64,000 nucleotides of DNA from Polynucleobacter sp. MG-Unter2-18 (GTDB taxonomy: Bacteria; Pseudomonadota; Gammaproteobacteria; Burkholderiales; Burkholderiaceae): positions 694,192 through 758,191 of the forward strand of contig NZ_CP061302.1 of the NCBI RefSeq assembly GCF_018687675.1. The letters are read 5' to 3'. Within the stretch, counting starts at the first letter, position 1. The number at the start of each line of letters is the position of its first letter. The notes under the pieces were generated by a model. It made no database searches, was not told where the DNA came from, and saw nothing but the letters and a program-made list of their open reading frames with translations. Of the stretch, positions 35,362-44,084 are shown one piece after another. The position numbers were made by a program, and so were the translations under genes.

Positions 35362-35862
35362 TTATCGATACTGAATGTCCAAGATTTCAATCTCAGTTGG
35401 GCCAGTTGGTGTCTGAATTTTGACGCAATCACCTAGGCGCGACTTGATTAAGGCTTTGGCTATGGGTGATATCCAACTGACGTGACCTAGATCTAAATTC
35501 ACCTCATCGACACCGACAATCGTAATGCTTGTCTTTTTGCCAGCATCGATGCCTTCCAAGTTTTCATAAGTCACGGTAGCTCCAAAAAAGACCTGATCAG
35601 CATCTGCTTCACCCGATTTTCGGGCCTGGTTATCGACTACTACAGCAAATTCAAGGCGCTGATTGAGGAAGCGAATCCGGCGATCTATCTCCCGAAGTCG
35701 TTTTTTTCCATAAATGTAGTCGCCATTCTCGGAGCGGTCGCCATTGGAGGCAGCCCAGTGAACAACCCTGACAACCTCTGGCCGATCAAGGTTTAGGAGC
35801 TGTAAAAGCTCACTTTTGATACGTTCGTGACCAGCAGGTGTGATGTAGTTCTTCTCTTCCAT
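35362..35862 (-). CDS. greB: Transcription elongation factor GreB
   Basis: A 166-residue transcript-cleavage factor that rescues backtracked RNA polymerase. The coiled-coil domain has YITPAGHERIKSELLQLLNLDRPEVVRVVHWAASNGDRSENGDYIYGKKRLREIDRRIRFL with the acidic tip residues in DRSENGDY. The FKBP-like C-terminal domain has FFGATVTYEN and ISPIAKALIKSRLGD. The true start is the ATG at 35862. The reading frame stays open 32 codons upstream, but that part is simply the antisense of the tRNA-Arg gene. It is convergent with spoT, 14 bases apart. Confidence 0.93.
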   Translation of the reverse strand: MEEKNYITPAGHERIKSELLQLLNLDRPEVVRVVHWAASNGDRSENGDYIYGKKRLREIDRRIRFLNQRLEFAVVVDNQARKSGEADADQVFFGATVTYENLEGIDAGKKTSITIVGVDEVNLDLGHVSWISPIAKALIKSRLGDCVKIQTPTGPTEIEILDIQYR

Positions 35863-35880
35863 GGCATAATTATGGCTGTT

Positions 35881-35957
35881 GCGGCTGTAGCTCAGCTGGA
35901 TAGAGTACTTGGCTACGAACCAAGGGGTCGTGGGTTCAATTCCTGCCAGCCGCACCA
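35881..35957 (+). tRNA. tRNA-Arg (ACG)
   Basis: Seventy-seven bases with encoded CCA. Acceptor stem GCGGCTG/CAGCCGC is perfect. The anticodon arm CTTGG-CTACGAA-CCAAG shows anticodon ACG, whose A34 would be deaminated to inosine. D and T arms are normal (GGGTTCAATTCC). It is divergent from greB with 18 bases between and is followed by a terminator. Confidence 0.96.
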
Positions 35958-35965
35958 AGCCTTAC

Positions 35966-36001
35966 AGGGCCTAGTTGAAAAACTGGGCCCTTTTTCTTTT
36001 T
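35966..36001 (+). terminator. tRNA-Arg terminator
   Basis: AGGGCC/GGCCCT outer stem and AGTT/AACT inner stem followed by TTTTTCTTTTTT. Confidence 0.88.
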
Positions 36002-36046
36002 TAAGCATTTCAGAGTGGTTTCATATAGATCCCTTATAGTTTGCCT

Positions 36047-37219
36047 ATGAGCATTTTGGACCCTAATTCTTTAAATTCACTCACTCCGGTGGCAGTTTGG
36101 TCGCAAGTGGATGTAGCTCATGCTGAGGTCAGATTGAGTGGTGCAGTCAATGTGTATTCCTTGGCTGGAGTGTGGAGTGATGTTCGGAAAAAACAAAATC
36201 AGTGGTTAGAGCAGGGTAGTACAAAGGTGCACTCACTGATTTTTGACGCATCGAAAGTCAGATCTCTGGATGGATCGGCGTTTGCATTTTTGATTGATGT
36301 GCAAGAGGCGCAGAACAAAGCGGGGGGACAGTTTGATATTCAAGGTTTAGATCCTAAATATCAGCCGCTTTTACGTGAATTCGATCCGATTAATAACTTA
36401 TTCCCAGTACCTGCCGAAAAACAAAAAAGAAGTTTTGTCGTCAGTACTGGTATGGCTGCGCAGAATTTGATTGATGATGCGCGCAGCTTAATAACATTTA
36501 CTGGCCATCTATCGGCAGATTTAGTATGGTCAATACGAAATATCAGGCAAGTTCGCTGGGGTGACTTTGTGAATGCTGCTGTAGAGGCGGGCATCTCTGC
36601 ATTGCCTATCGTTGGTCTAGTTGCTTTTTTGATTGGTGTCATTCTGTCCTTTCAAGCTGCGATTGGTATGCAGCAATTTGGCGCTGTTTCATTCGTTGGA
36701 CCACTCGCTGCGCTAGGTATTGTGAGAGAGATGGGCCCGCTGATTACTGCGATCCTACTCGCCGGCCGCTCATCAGCAGCATTTGCAGCTGAGATTGGTA
36801 CGATGACCGTGAACAGTGAAGTTGATGCATTGGTTACTGGCGGCTTAAGCCCGATCCGCTTTCTAGTGGTACCAAGAGTGCTGGCAGGAATATTGGTAGC
36901 GCCAATATTGACCCTGTTTGCCGATATCGTCAGTATTTTTGCTTCCATGCTGACGATGCAAATTTATGGCATTCCCTTTATTAATTTCTACAACGGCATG
37001 TTAACTGCTGTCGGTGTTGAGGATGTTTTATCTGGTCTTGTAAAGGCTACTCTCTTCGGTGTGGTTGTCTCTTCAATGGGTTGTTTGCGGGGCATGCAAA
37101 CTGGTACCGGTGCGGCGGCAGTAGGCATCTCTGCAACTCGAGCAGTGGTCAGCAGTATTGTCATGATTGTGTTGGTAGACGGCGTCTTTGCTTACATTTC
37201 TTACAGGACAGGTTTCTGA
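36047..37219 (+). CDS. MlaE-type lipid ABC permease with N-terminal STAS domain
   Basis: A 390-residue inner-membrane protein. Residues ~15-115 form a STAS (MlaB-like) domain with EVRLSGAVNVYSLAGVWSDV and LIFDASKVRSLDGSAFAFLID. The rest is an MlaE permease with about five or six membrane helices and the family's EMGPLITAILLAGRSSAAFAAEIGTMTVNSEVDAL motif. Together with the next three genes it forms an MCE phospholipid transporter. In E. coli MlaB is a separate protein; here it is fused to the permease. The ATG at 36047 is preferred over an upstream TTG. The stop overlaps the ATPase start (TGATG). Confidence 0.92.
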   Translation: MSILDPNSLNSLTPVAVWSQVDVAHAEVRLSGAVNVYSLAGVWSDVRKKQNQWLEQGSTKVHSLIFDASKVRSLDGSAFAFLIDVQEAQNKAGGQFDIQGLDPKYQPLLREFDPINNLFPVPAEKQKRSFVVSTGMAAQNLIDDARSLITFTGHLSADLVWSIRNIRQVRWGDFVNAAVEAGISALPIVGLVAFLIGVILSFQAAIGMQQFGAVSFVGPLAALGIVREMGPLITAILLAGRSSAAFAAEIGTMTVNSEVDALVTGGLSPIRFLVVPRVLAGILVAPILTLFADIVSIFASMLTMQIYGIPFINFYNGMLTAVGVEDVLSGLVKATLFGVVVSSMGCLRGMQTGTGAAAVGISATRAVVSSIVMIVLVDGVFAYISYRTGF

Positions 37220-37986
37220 TGGATGCACTAGGCAAAGCACTTGATGTGCAAAACCTCACTGTGGGATATGGCTCAAAAGTGCTGTTACAGAACCTGAATT
37301 TCTCCGTCGAGAGCGGCGAGATCTTTGTAATTTTGGGTGGATCAGGTTGTGGTAAATCGAGCCTCTTAAAGAATTTATTCGGCTTATATCAACCGCTTGC
37401 TGGGGATGTGTTGGTAGAGGGTCAAAATATCACTCGCGCTCAAGGTGCTGAGCGCCAAAAAATTATGACGAGCTTTGGGGTTATGTATCAACAAGGTGCT
37501 TTATTTGGCTCCATGAATTTGCTAGATAACGTGACACTCTTTATGGAAGAGTACACCGAGCTAACTAGAGATCAGATGAATTTATTGGCCAGATGTAAGC
37601 TTGATTTGGTAGGCTTACTTCCATATGAAGCGTATATGCCTAGCGAGATTAGCGGTGGAATGCAAAAGCGGGCTGCGATCGCACGTGCGATGGCTTTAGA
37701 TCCTAAAATACTCTTCTTAGATGAGCCTTCAGCAGGCCTTGATCCGATTACGTCAGCTGATCTGGATAGCACGATATTAGACCTCTCAAAAAACTTAGGA
37801 TTTACTTTTGTGATCGTCTCTCACGAGCTAGCAAGTATTTATTCTATTGCCGACAAAGTCATTATGTTGGATAAGGATGCCAAAGGCATTATTGCCGAGG
37901 GTGATCCAAAAGTATTAAGGGATAGCAGCAAAGACCCTCGAGTACATCAATTTTTTAATCGCATCATGAGCAAGGACGCAGCATGA
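37219..37986 (+). CDS. MlaF-type ABC transporter ATP-binding protein
   Basis: A 255-residue cytoplasmic ATPase driving the MCE lipid transporter. Walker A is LGGSGCGKSSLLKNLFG, followed by a Q-loop in FGVMYQQGALFGSMNLLDNV, the signature EISGGMQKRAAIARAMAL, Walker B ILFLDEPSAGLDPITSADLD and the switch His in VIVSHELASIYSIADKV. The real start is the ATG at 37219 overlapping the permease stop; the longer upstream frame is out-of-frame permease coding sequence. The stop overlaps the mlaD-like gene by four bases. Confidence 0.94.
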   Translation: MDALGKALDVQNLTVGYGSKVLLQNLNFSVESGEIFVILGGSGCGKSSLLKNLFGLYQPLAGDVLVEGQNITRAQGAERQKIMTSFGVMYQQGALFGSMNLLDNVTLFMEEYTELTRDQMNLLARCKLDLVGLLPYEAYMPSEISGGMQKRAAIARAMALDPKILFLDEPSAGLDPITSADLDSTILDLSKNLGFTFVIVSHELASIYSIADKVIMLDKDAKGIIAEGDPKVLRDSSKDPRVHQFFNRIMSKDAA

Positions 37987-38897
37987 GTAATAACTCCAAT
38001 CCTAATTATTTCCGTTTAGGAATTTTTGTTCTCGCGGCAATCGGTGCATTGCTTACTATCATCTTGATCTTTGGCTCAGGTCAGTTTTTTAAAAAATCAT
38101 TCATGGTTGAAACCTATGTCAAGCAATCGGTGACCGGTTTGGATGCTGGAGCTGCGGTACGCTTTCGGGGTGTCAAGATTGGACAGGTGACATTAATTGC
38201 TTTATCGGGTGACTTGTATGAGAAACAAGTTCCGATGATTCAGAAGCAAGAGTATGTTGTTGTGAGAATGCAGATTTATGGCGACTCTTTAGAGAAGAGC
38301 CACCTAGAATCATTCATTAAAGATAACTTGCGTGCGCGCATTCGGTCGATGGGTATCACTGGCGTCAATTATGTGGAGCTGGATTTTTATCCTAAGTCGG
38401 ATCAGAATTTCACTCTGAAATACTCATGGCAGCCAGAATATCCAGTAGTGCCATCAATGCCCAATCAGGCAGATGAAATCATTTCAGGCATTCAAAAGAT
38501 GATTAGCTCTCTTAACGGTCTGGATGTTGAGGGAACGCAGAAGAAGTTTGATGCTTTATTGGGTAATCTAAATCAATTGATGGCTGGCGACGGTAAAAAT
38601 AACTCGGGCCTAATCAATTCGGTTCAAGATCTCAATGTCTTATTGGATCGAATTGCTAAAGTCACGGACAAAGATCAGCTCAATATTCTGATGCGTGAAT
38701 TAGTTGCCACCATGGTTTCTTTACGTCAGACCATCACCAGTGTTCAGGGTGACACTACTGCGACCTTGGAGAACCTTCGTCAGGCCAGTGAGCAGTTAAA
38801 TGAATTTACTCGGGTCGCAAGTCAATCGCCGTCTACTCTGATTTGGGGTGAGCCACCTGCACGTATTACGCCTCCAATGAATGGAGTTCAAAAATGA
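37983..38897 (+). CDS. MlaD-like MCE-domain lipid-transport protein
   Basis: A 304-residue protein with one N-terminal membrane anchor (YFRLGIFVLAAIGALLTIILIFG) and a single MCE domain at about 40-155 (VETYVKQSVTGLDAGAAVRFRGVKIGQVTLI, LRARIRSMGITGVNYVELDF). It has a longer C-terminal helical tail than E. coli MlaD (residues ~160-300). MCE proteins form hexameric rings that carry phospholipids across the periplasm. ATGA overlaps with both neighbours make a tightly coupled operon. Confidence 0.92.
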   Translation: MSNNSNPNYFRLGIFVLAAIGALLTIILIFGSGQFFKKSFMVETYVKQSVTGLDAGAAVRFRGVKIGQVTLIALSGDLYEKQVPMIQKQEYVVVRMQIYGDSLEKSHLESFIKDNLRARIRSMGITGVNYVELDFYPKSDQNFTLKYSWQPEYPVVPSMPNQADEIISGIQKMISSLNGLDVEGTQKKFDALLGNLNQLMAGDGKNNSGLINSVQDLNVLLDRIAKVTDKDQLNILMRELVATMVSLRQTITSVQGDTTATLENLRQASEQLNEFTRVASQSPSTLIWGEPPARITPPMNGVQK

Positions 38898-39550
38898 AAA
38901 TTCAGATGACCAATAACTTAAGTTTCATTCAGTTTGCCTCCTTGGTATTCATAGCGGCTGCATTAAGTGCATGCTCATTACCCAAAAGACCAGCATTAGA
39001 GACTAGTACTTGGATGGTTGCACCGGAGCGTACTGGTACCCCTTATAAGCCCCGTAGTGATTTGTGGCTCAAGATGGGTTCAGTATCAACAACGCCACCT
39101 TTTGATGGCAGGTCTTTGGTTTATCGCTTAGGTGATCAGCGCTATGAAAAGGATTTTTATAATACGTACTCTGCGTTACCAAATGAGATGGTCGGTAATG
39201 CGACACGCCAATGGTTGAACAATGCTCAGATCTTCTCTATGACCGTAGGTCAGGGCAATAGCTTCTTTCCGTATTACAGCTTGCAGACATCTATAGAAGA
39301 GTTTTATGGTGATTACCGAGTTCGTCCAGAAGCTGTTGTAACGGTAGAATTTTTCCTTACCGCAACTGACCCTCAAAAGCGTAATCCAGTAATTGGTAAA
39401 AATCGCTATACCAAGAGAGTTGTACTTAAAGACAACACTCCTCAGGCATTGGTGAAAGGCCAGCAGGAAGCTTTGGCGCAAATTTTGAAAGAGTATGAGG
39501 TGGCGCTTTATAAGTACGCTGGCAATCTGCCTCCACCTTTAGGGCAGTAA
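38894..39550 (+). CDS. ABC-type transport auxiliary lipoprotein (PqiC-like)
   Basis: A 218-residue outer-membrane lipoprotein: signal segment LSFIQFASLVFIAAALSACS with the lipobox LSAC. The mature part resembles the ABC_trans_aux/PqiC family (LKMGSVSTTPPFDGRSLVYRLGDQRYEKDFYNTYSALPNEMVGNATRQWL, then YSLQTSIEEFYGDYRVRPEAVVTVEF). It would serve as the outer-membrane partner of the MCE transporter. The operon has no mlaC-type soluble carrier, so this lipoprotein takes that position. The last gene of the operon. Confidence 0.88.
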   Translation: MKIQMTNNLSFIQFASLVFIAAALSACSLPKRPALETSTWMVAPERTGTPYKPRSDLWLKMGSVSTTPPFDGRSLVYRLGDQRYEKDFYNTYSALPNEMVGNATRQWLNNAQIFSMTVGQGNSFFPYYSLQTSIEEFYGDYRVRPEAVVTVEFFLTATDPQKRNPVIGKNRYTKRVVLKDNTPQALVKGQQEALAQILKEYEVALYKYAGNLPPPLGQ

Positions 39551-39592
39551 GCATTCTAGAATGACAGTACAGATAACAATATTGGAGAAGAC

Positions 39593-40378
39593 ATGGATTT
39601 AGGGCTCAAAGGTAAAGTTGCTTTAGTGATGGCATCTAGCCGAGGTTTAGGGCAGGCGATGGCTGTTTCCTTGGCACGTGAGGGTGTCAAGGTAGCGGTG
39701 ACTGGTCGCAGTCCCGAGGGATTAAAAAAGTCAGTTGAAATGATTGAAGCCGCCGGTGGAACAGCTTTAGCTCTGAGCTGGGATCTTTCTGATTCATCCT
39801 TGATTGATAGCTTGGTTAGTAAGGTAGAAAAAGAGCTAGGTCCGATTGATATCTTGATAAACAATACTGGCGGACCTCCTCCGACATTGGCGGTAGGGCA
39901 AGATCCTGCTTTGTGGCAAAAGAGTTTTAATGACATGGTTCTTTCACTCATCAGCATCACTGATCGAGTTCTACCAGGAATGCGTCAACGTCAATGGGGT
40001 CGTATTATTACGAGCACCACTTCAGGTGCCATTGCTCCCATTAAGAATCTTGCAATCTCCAACACCTTGCGTGCGGCATTACTGGCTTGGTCTAAAACCT
40101 TGGCAGCAGAAGTAGCGTCCGATGGAATTACCGTGAATGTGATCATGCCGGGTCGTGTGGCAACAGATCGTTTGCGTCAGCTTGATGAAGCACGTGCCCA
40201 ACGTGAAAATGTGAGCTATGAATCCGTGGTTAAAGCTAGTCAAAACCAGATCCCGATGGGTCGTTATGGTGATCCGCAAGAGTATGGAGATACTGCGGCG
40301 TTTCTGGCCAGTCAAAATGCTTCCTACATTACCGGTTCAGTGATTCGTGTGGATGGCGGCCAGATTCAGGCAATCTAA
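39593..40378 (+). CDS. SDR-family oxidoreductase
   Basis: A 261-residue short-chain dehydrogenase. The Rossmann segment is GKVALVMASSRGLGQAMAVSLAREGVKVAVTGRS, with an unusual ASSRGLG in place of the common TGxxxGxG. The NNTGG motif, a Ser in STTSGAIAPIKNL and the C-terminal YITGSVIRVDGGQIQAI are present. The usual YxxxK catalytic pair is not visible where expected: the segment after the Ser reads NLAISNTLRAALLAWSKTLAAEV, with Asn in place of the Tyr. This pattern is known from the BchG/3-oxoacyl-reductase-like atypical SDRs and leaves activity uncertain. GGAGAAG precedes the ATG. Confidence 0.85.
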   Translation: MDLGLKGKVALVMASSRGLGQAMAVSLAREGVKVAVTGRSPEGLKKSVEMIEAAGGTALALSWDLSDSSLIDSLVSKVEKELGPIDILINNTGGPPPTLAVGQDPALWQKSFNDMVLSLISITDRVLPGMRQRQWGRIITSTTSGAIAPIKNLAISNTLRAALLAWSKTLAAEVASDGITVNVIMPGRVATDRLRQLDEARAQRENVSYESVVKASQNQIPMGRYGDPQEYGDTAAFLASQNASYITGSVIRVDGGQIQAI

Positions 40379-40382
40379 ATCA

Positions 40383-42860
40383 GTGCTAACAACTTTTTTA
40401 CGGGCTATTCAGAGAGATCTTCGATCTAGCGAGTTGGTAGCTCTATTGGTCGCATTGACGCTCTCTGTAGCTGCTTTATCCAGCGTGAGTTTTTTAGCCG
40501 ACCGCATGCAGCGCGCTTTTCAGTTCGATGCACGCCAGCTTCTTGCTGCCGATTTGCTGCTCGTTTCTGATCAGCCTCTGCCTGAGCGCTTTATTCAGGA
40601 AGCTCGGGGGCGACAGCTGAGTACAGCGCAAACGATTGTCTTTCCGAGTATGGTTACGGTAGGGGCGCAAAGTAAGCTAGCTTCCCTTAAGGCTGTGAGC
40701 TCTACCTATCCCTTGCGCGGCACCTTGCAAACATCACCTTCTTCGGCGAGTGCAACACCACCAGTGGGTTCAGTTTGGGTGGATCCCGCAATGCTCAGTA
40801 CGCTAAAGGCAAAAGTTGGCGATCAGATGCTGTTGGGTGATAAGACCTTCCTCATTAGCGGTATTTTGGAGCGCGAGCTCGATCGAGGTGCCGGCTTTAT
40901 GAACTTCGCACCACGCGTCATGATGTCACTGGACGATTTACCCGCCACCGGCCTCATTGGTCTGGGTAGTCGCGTGACTTATCGACTACTTCTATCCGGT
41001 AATGATTCAGCTATTACTGATTATGAGCAGTGGGCAACACGATCGATTGCATCCGAAAGTCTCAGGGGATTGCGTATTGAGACTTTGGAAAATGCCCAGC
41101 CTGTCATGCGCAAAACTCTCGAGCGGGCAGAGCGCTTTTTAGCCTTAGTTGCCTTGCTGACAGCAATGGTAGCTGCAGTAGCGATTGCTTTGTCGGCGCG
41201 TCGTTATGTCTTAAAGCAGGCCGATGTTTGTGCTGTCATGAAATGCCTTGGTGCAAGCCAAAAGACGATTCTATTAAACCAAATCAAGATACTGGGTGCT
41301 CTGTGTATATCGGCCGCTGTGATGGGTGCCGCGATTGCTTATGGCGTTCAAGAGCTGCTGATTGGAATCTTGGGTAATTTGATATTTGCTAATTTACCCG
41401 CGCTTTCACTTTGGCCCTTGGTCTGGAGTATTTTGTTTTCTTCCTGCCTACTCATCGGTTTTGCTGGGCCGCCCTTATTTAGTTTGGTCATGATTTCACC
41501 GGTGCGACTGATTCGCAAAGAGTTGGGTTCAGTGAACATCAAAGTGCTGTGGGTCGCACTCTTTGGTTTAAGCACTTGCCTAGTCTTGATTGCGCTGGCA
41601 GCTCAAGATTGGAAGCTGGCCTCTTGGGTTGCCGCAAGCTTTGGTTTGGCCGTTGTGCTTTTTGCTGTAATTTCTTGGTCGTGCCTAGGTTTACTGAAGC
41701 TCCTTTTTTCAAGGTTGAGCAATCATCACTTCGCACTTCGCTTTGCACTAACGGCACAAGCACGGCGCTCTGGTTTTGCAGTGATGCAAATCACGGCGCT
41801 AGGGATTGCTTTGATGGCTTTATTACTTATGCTGTTGCTCCGACAGGATTTATTGGCTACCTGGCAGGGCAATATTCCAGTCGATGCACCCAATCGCTTC
41901 ATGATCAATGTTCAGGATGATCAAAAGTCTAGTATCACTCGATCACTACTAGATGCGAGTGTAGCAAAGCCGAGCTTTAGCCCTATGGTTCGTGCGCGCT
42001 TGGTCGAAGTCAATGGAAAAACTATTGGCCCCAATGACTACATTGATGAAAATGCACGTCGCTTAGTTGATCGAGAATTTAATCTCTCATATACCGAGCT
42101 GTTGCCTGAGGGCAATCGGATTACTTCTGGAAAGTGGCTTGAAGGGAGCGCCCCGCAAGTTTCTTTGGAAGCGGGAATAGCAAAGACTTTGAAGTTAAAG
42201 CTGGGCGATCAAATGACCTTTGAGATTGCCGGTGAAAAAGTCACTGCACCCATTACCTCGTTGCGTAAGTTGGATTGGAGTTCGATGAAAGTGAACTTCT
42301 TTGTCATCATGCCACCTGCAATGCTCGCAGAGATGCCCCAGTCCTGGATTACCTCGTATTACCAAAGCACTGCAATTGAAGGTCTGGATTTTCAGCTTGC
42401 ACAGACCTATCCCAATCTCACCATCGTGGATGTGGGGACATCGCTAAAACAAATTCAGGATGTGCTGGATCGACTATCTTCTGTATTGGGCCTCTTGTTT
42501 GCCTTCACAATTGCGGCAGCGATTTTAGTCTTAGTGGCTGCGATAGCGGCAACACAAGATGAGCGCTTCAGAAGTGCAGCCTTATTAAAAGCGGTAGGTG
42601 CGTCGCGCTATCTTTTAGGGAAGATAGCATTAGCTGAACTTCTGATTATTGGAACACTCGCGGGAACTTTAGCTGGACTCGCTGCCGCAATTGCGGCATG
42701 GGCACTAGGTCGATTTGTATTGGAGATTGAGTTCAATGCATTTGCGCAGTCTATGGCGATGGGTATCAGCTTTGGGGTAACTGCTTGTCTACTTGCGGGA
42801 TATCGCTTTCAGAGAAGAATTCAAACTGCTACTGCAATGGAATGTTTGCGTGAGGTCTGA
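40383..42860 (+). CDS. FtsX-like ABC transporter permease (YbbP-type)
   Basis: An 825-residue inner-membrane protein of the YbbP/lysophospholipase-linked FtsX family. It has an N-terminal helix (SELVALLVALTLSVAALSSVSFLADRM), a large periplasmic domain (~50-250), a three-to-four-helix FtsX unit (~255-400), a central group of helices, a second periplasmic domain (~520-690) and a final FtsX unit (AFTIAAAILVLVAAIAATQDERFRSAALLKAVGASRYLLGKI). Usually an ATPase (YbbA) partners it; none is adjacent. I prefer the GTG at 40383, five bases after the SDR stop. A start at 40347 would overlap that gene. Confidence 0.85.
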   Translation: MLTTFLRAIQRDLRSSELVALLVALTLSVAALSSVSFLADRMQRAFQFDARQLLAADLLLVSDQPLPERFIQEARGRQLSTAQTIVFPSMVTVGAQSKLASLKAVSSTYPLRGTLQTSPSSASATPPVGSVWVDPAMLSTLKAKVGDQMLLGDKTFLISGILERELDRGAGFMNFAPRVMMSLDDLPATGLIGLGSRVTYRLLLSGNDSAITDYEQWATRSIASESLRGLRIETLENAQPVMRKTLERAERFLALVALLTAMVAAVAIALSARRYVLKQADVCAVMKCLGASQKTILLNQIKILGALCISAAVMGAAIAYGVQELLIGILGNLIFANLPALSLWPLVWSILFSSCLLIGFAGPPLFSLVMISPVRLIRKELGSVNIKVLWVALFGLSTCLVLIALAAQDWKLASWVAASFGLAVVLFAVISWSCLGLLKLLFSRLSNHHFALRFALTAQARRSGFAVMQITALGIALMALLLMLLLRQDLLATWQGNIPVDAPNRFMINVQDDQKSSITRSLLDASVAKPSFSPMVRARLVEVNGKTIGPNDYIDENARRLVDREFNLSYTELLPEGNRITSGKWLEGSAPQVSLEAGIAKTLKLKLGDQMTFEIAGEKVTAPITSLRKLDWSSMKVNFFVIMPPAMLAEMPQSWITSYYQSTAIEGLDFQLAQTYPNLTIVDVGTSLKQIQDVLDRLSSVLGLLFAFTIAAAILVLVAAIAATQDERFRSAALLKAVGASRYLLGKIALAELLIIGTLAGTLAGLAAAIAAWALGRFVLEIEFNAFAQSMAMGISFGVTACLLAGYRFQRRIQTATAMECLREV

Positions 42861-42883
42861 TTCGACTGAGAGTCTAGATGTAC

Positions 42884-43423
42884 TTAATTTAGCTTAACTA
42901 AGTTCTTCGGTAATTCTACTAAGCGCGTTCTACTGAAACGGTCTGGCAGGCTTTGACGTAGCAAAGGATTAACGCGATCCAAGTAAATGCTCAGTGGCCA
43001 CAGAAATAAAGCGACCGCAAATAGCATTTCAATAATTTGCCATCTCTGGAGTTCGAACAGCCACTGCAAAATCACGCAAGGTAGTAGCCATAGCGACCCA
43101 AAAAAATAACGCCAAATCGCTTGCTTGCCAGTCAGATTGTGTCCGCCTGGACCAATCATGCGTACTCGCCAGGTTTGCATCGCTAGCGTCTGTCCCGACT
43201 TAGTCCAATACCAAATAAAGTAAATGCCTAGGACAGCGTAGAGATACAGAAAAGTAAGCCAACTAGGTAGGGATACGCCAAACAGAATGCCTAATCCCAA
43301 ATTGGGAAGTAGGAAGGTAAGAGCGATGACGCCTAATAAAACCAATTGCTCATACAGAATGCAAGAGACCCGTCGCCAAAACTGTGGGGCAGGGAGTAGG
43401 TCTAATTCAGCGGGACTGATCAC
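42884..43423 (-). CDS. RDD family membrane protein
   Basis: A 179-residue membrane protein with about four helices. The RDD domain is seen as PQFWRRVSCILYEQLVLLGVIALTFLLP and GIYFIWYWTKSGQTLAMQTWRVRMIGPGG, typical of the family except that the Asp pair of RDD is replaced (FWRRVSCILYEQ). Function unknown for most members. It starts with GTG three bases after the DUF3106 gene and belongs to the same operon. It is convergent with the FtsX-like gene, 23 bases apart. Confidence 0.85.
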   Translation of the reverse strand: MISPAELDLLPAPQFWRRVSCILYEQLVLLGVIALTFLLPNLGLGILFGVSLPSWLTFLYLYAVLGIYFIWYWTKSGQTLAMQTWRVRMIGPGGHNLTGKQAIWRYFFGSLWLLPCVILQWLFELQRWQIIEMLFAVALFLWPLSIYLDRVNPLLRQSLPDRFSRTRLVELPKNLVKLN

Positions 43424-43426
43424 GGC

Positions 43427-44059
43427 TTAGGGATTGCTTGAGCCACTATCGGGGCTGTTGTTCGTTGCAGGAGGCTCTGAGATAGGAGCGCTACTTGCTG
43501 CAGGAGGTGGTGCTAAGTTCGATTGTTGTTTAATCGGATGCTGTTGCAAGGTAGGCGCATTCATAGCCGTCGGTTTTTTCTTATTGATCTCTGCTTGGGC
43601 CAGCTTCTTCTTTTGCTCATCGCTCAGCTTTTGATAAGCACTCCAAGCTTCAGCTTTTTTCTCAGCGGGGAACTTAAGACTGCTTAAATAGTTTTCTCGA
43701 GCTAGGCGGCGGTCTTTTTGAGAAAGGTTAGACCAGCCCATCATGCGGGATTGGAGTCGCTGTTGGTCAGTCTCACTCATCTTAGGATACAGATTAGCAA
43801 CTTGCATCCATTTCTTACGACTGTCTGGGAGCATGTAATCCCAATCATCTTCCAATGGAGCTAGGATTTTTTGTTGCCCAGGTTTAAGACTTTCCCAAGT
43901 GCCATCGGGTTTTTTCTCTGGGATGGCACTAGTTTTTCCAGGAGCGGTTACCGATGTTTGGGCAAATAGGTCGGAACTTGGCACCGATCCTAGGACGCCA
44001 ATTACCAACATCATGCTGATGCTGAGTGAGGCGCTCAAAGACCGTCGATTCTTAAGCAT
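43427..44059 (-). CDS. DUF3106 exported protein
   Basis: A 210-residue exported protein matching DUF3106, a betaproteobacterial family. It has a signal peptide (SASLSISMMLVIGVLGSVPSSDLFA) and a helical core (KPDGTWESLKPGQQKILAPLEDDWDYMLPDSRKKWMQVANLYPKMSETDQQRLQSRMMGWSNLSQKDRRLARENY). A Lys-rich helix and a Pro/Ser/Ala-rich disordered tail follow. Periplasmic; molecular function unknown. It is co-directional with the sigma factor and DUF3619 genes. Confidence 0.88.
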   Translation of the reverse strand: MLKNRRSLSASLSISMMLVIGVLGSVPSSDLFAQTSVTAPGKTSAIPEKKPDGTWESLKPGQQKILAPLEDDWDYMLPDSRKKWMQVANLYPKMSETDQQRLQSRMMGWSNLSQKDRRLARENYLSSLKFPAEKKAEAWSAYQKLSDEQKKKLAQAEINKKKPTAMNAPTLQQHPIKQQSNLAPPPAASSAPISEPPATNNSPDSGSSNP

Positions 44060-44084
44060 GCGCTAACTGAGCTTCCTATGTCAC

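Noticed and set aside
35863..35958. N-terminal 32-residue extension of GreB (MVRLAGIEPTTPWFVAKYSI and onward)
   Set aside because: It is the antisense translation of the tRNA-Arg gene; the GreB family starts at the ATG at 35862.
37081..37218. 46-residue N-terminal extension of the MlaF-like ATPase
   Set aside because: It is out-of-frame translation of the permease gene; TGATG coupling gives the real start at 37219.
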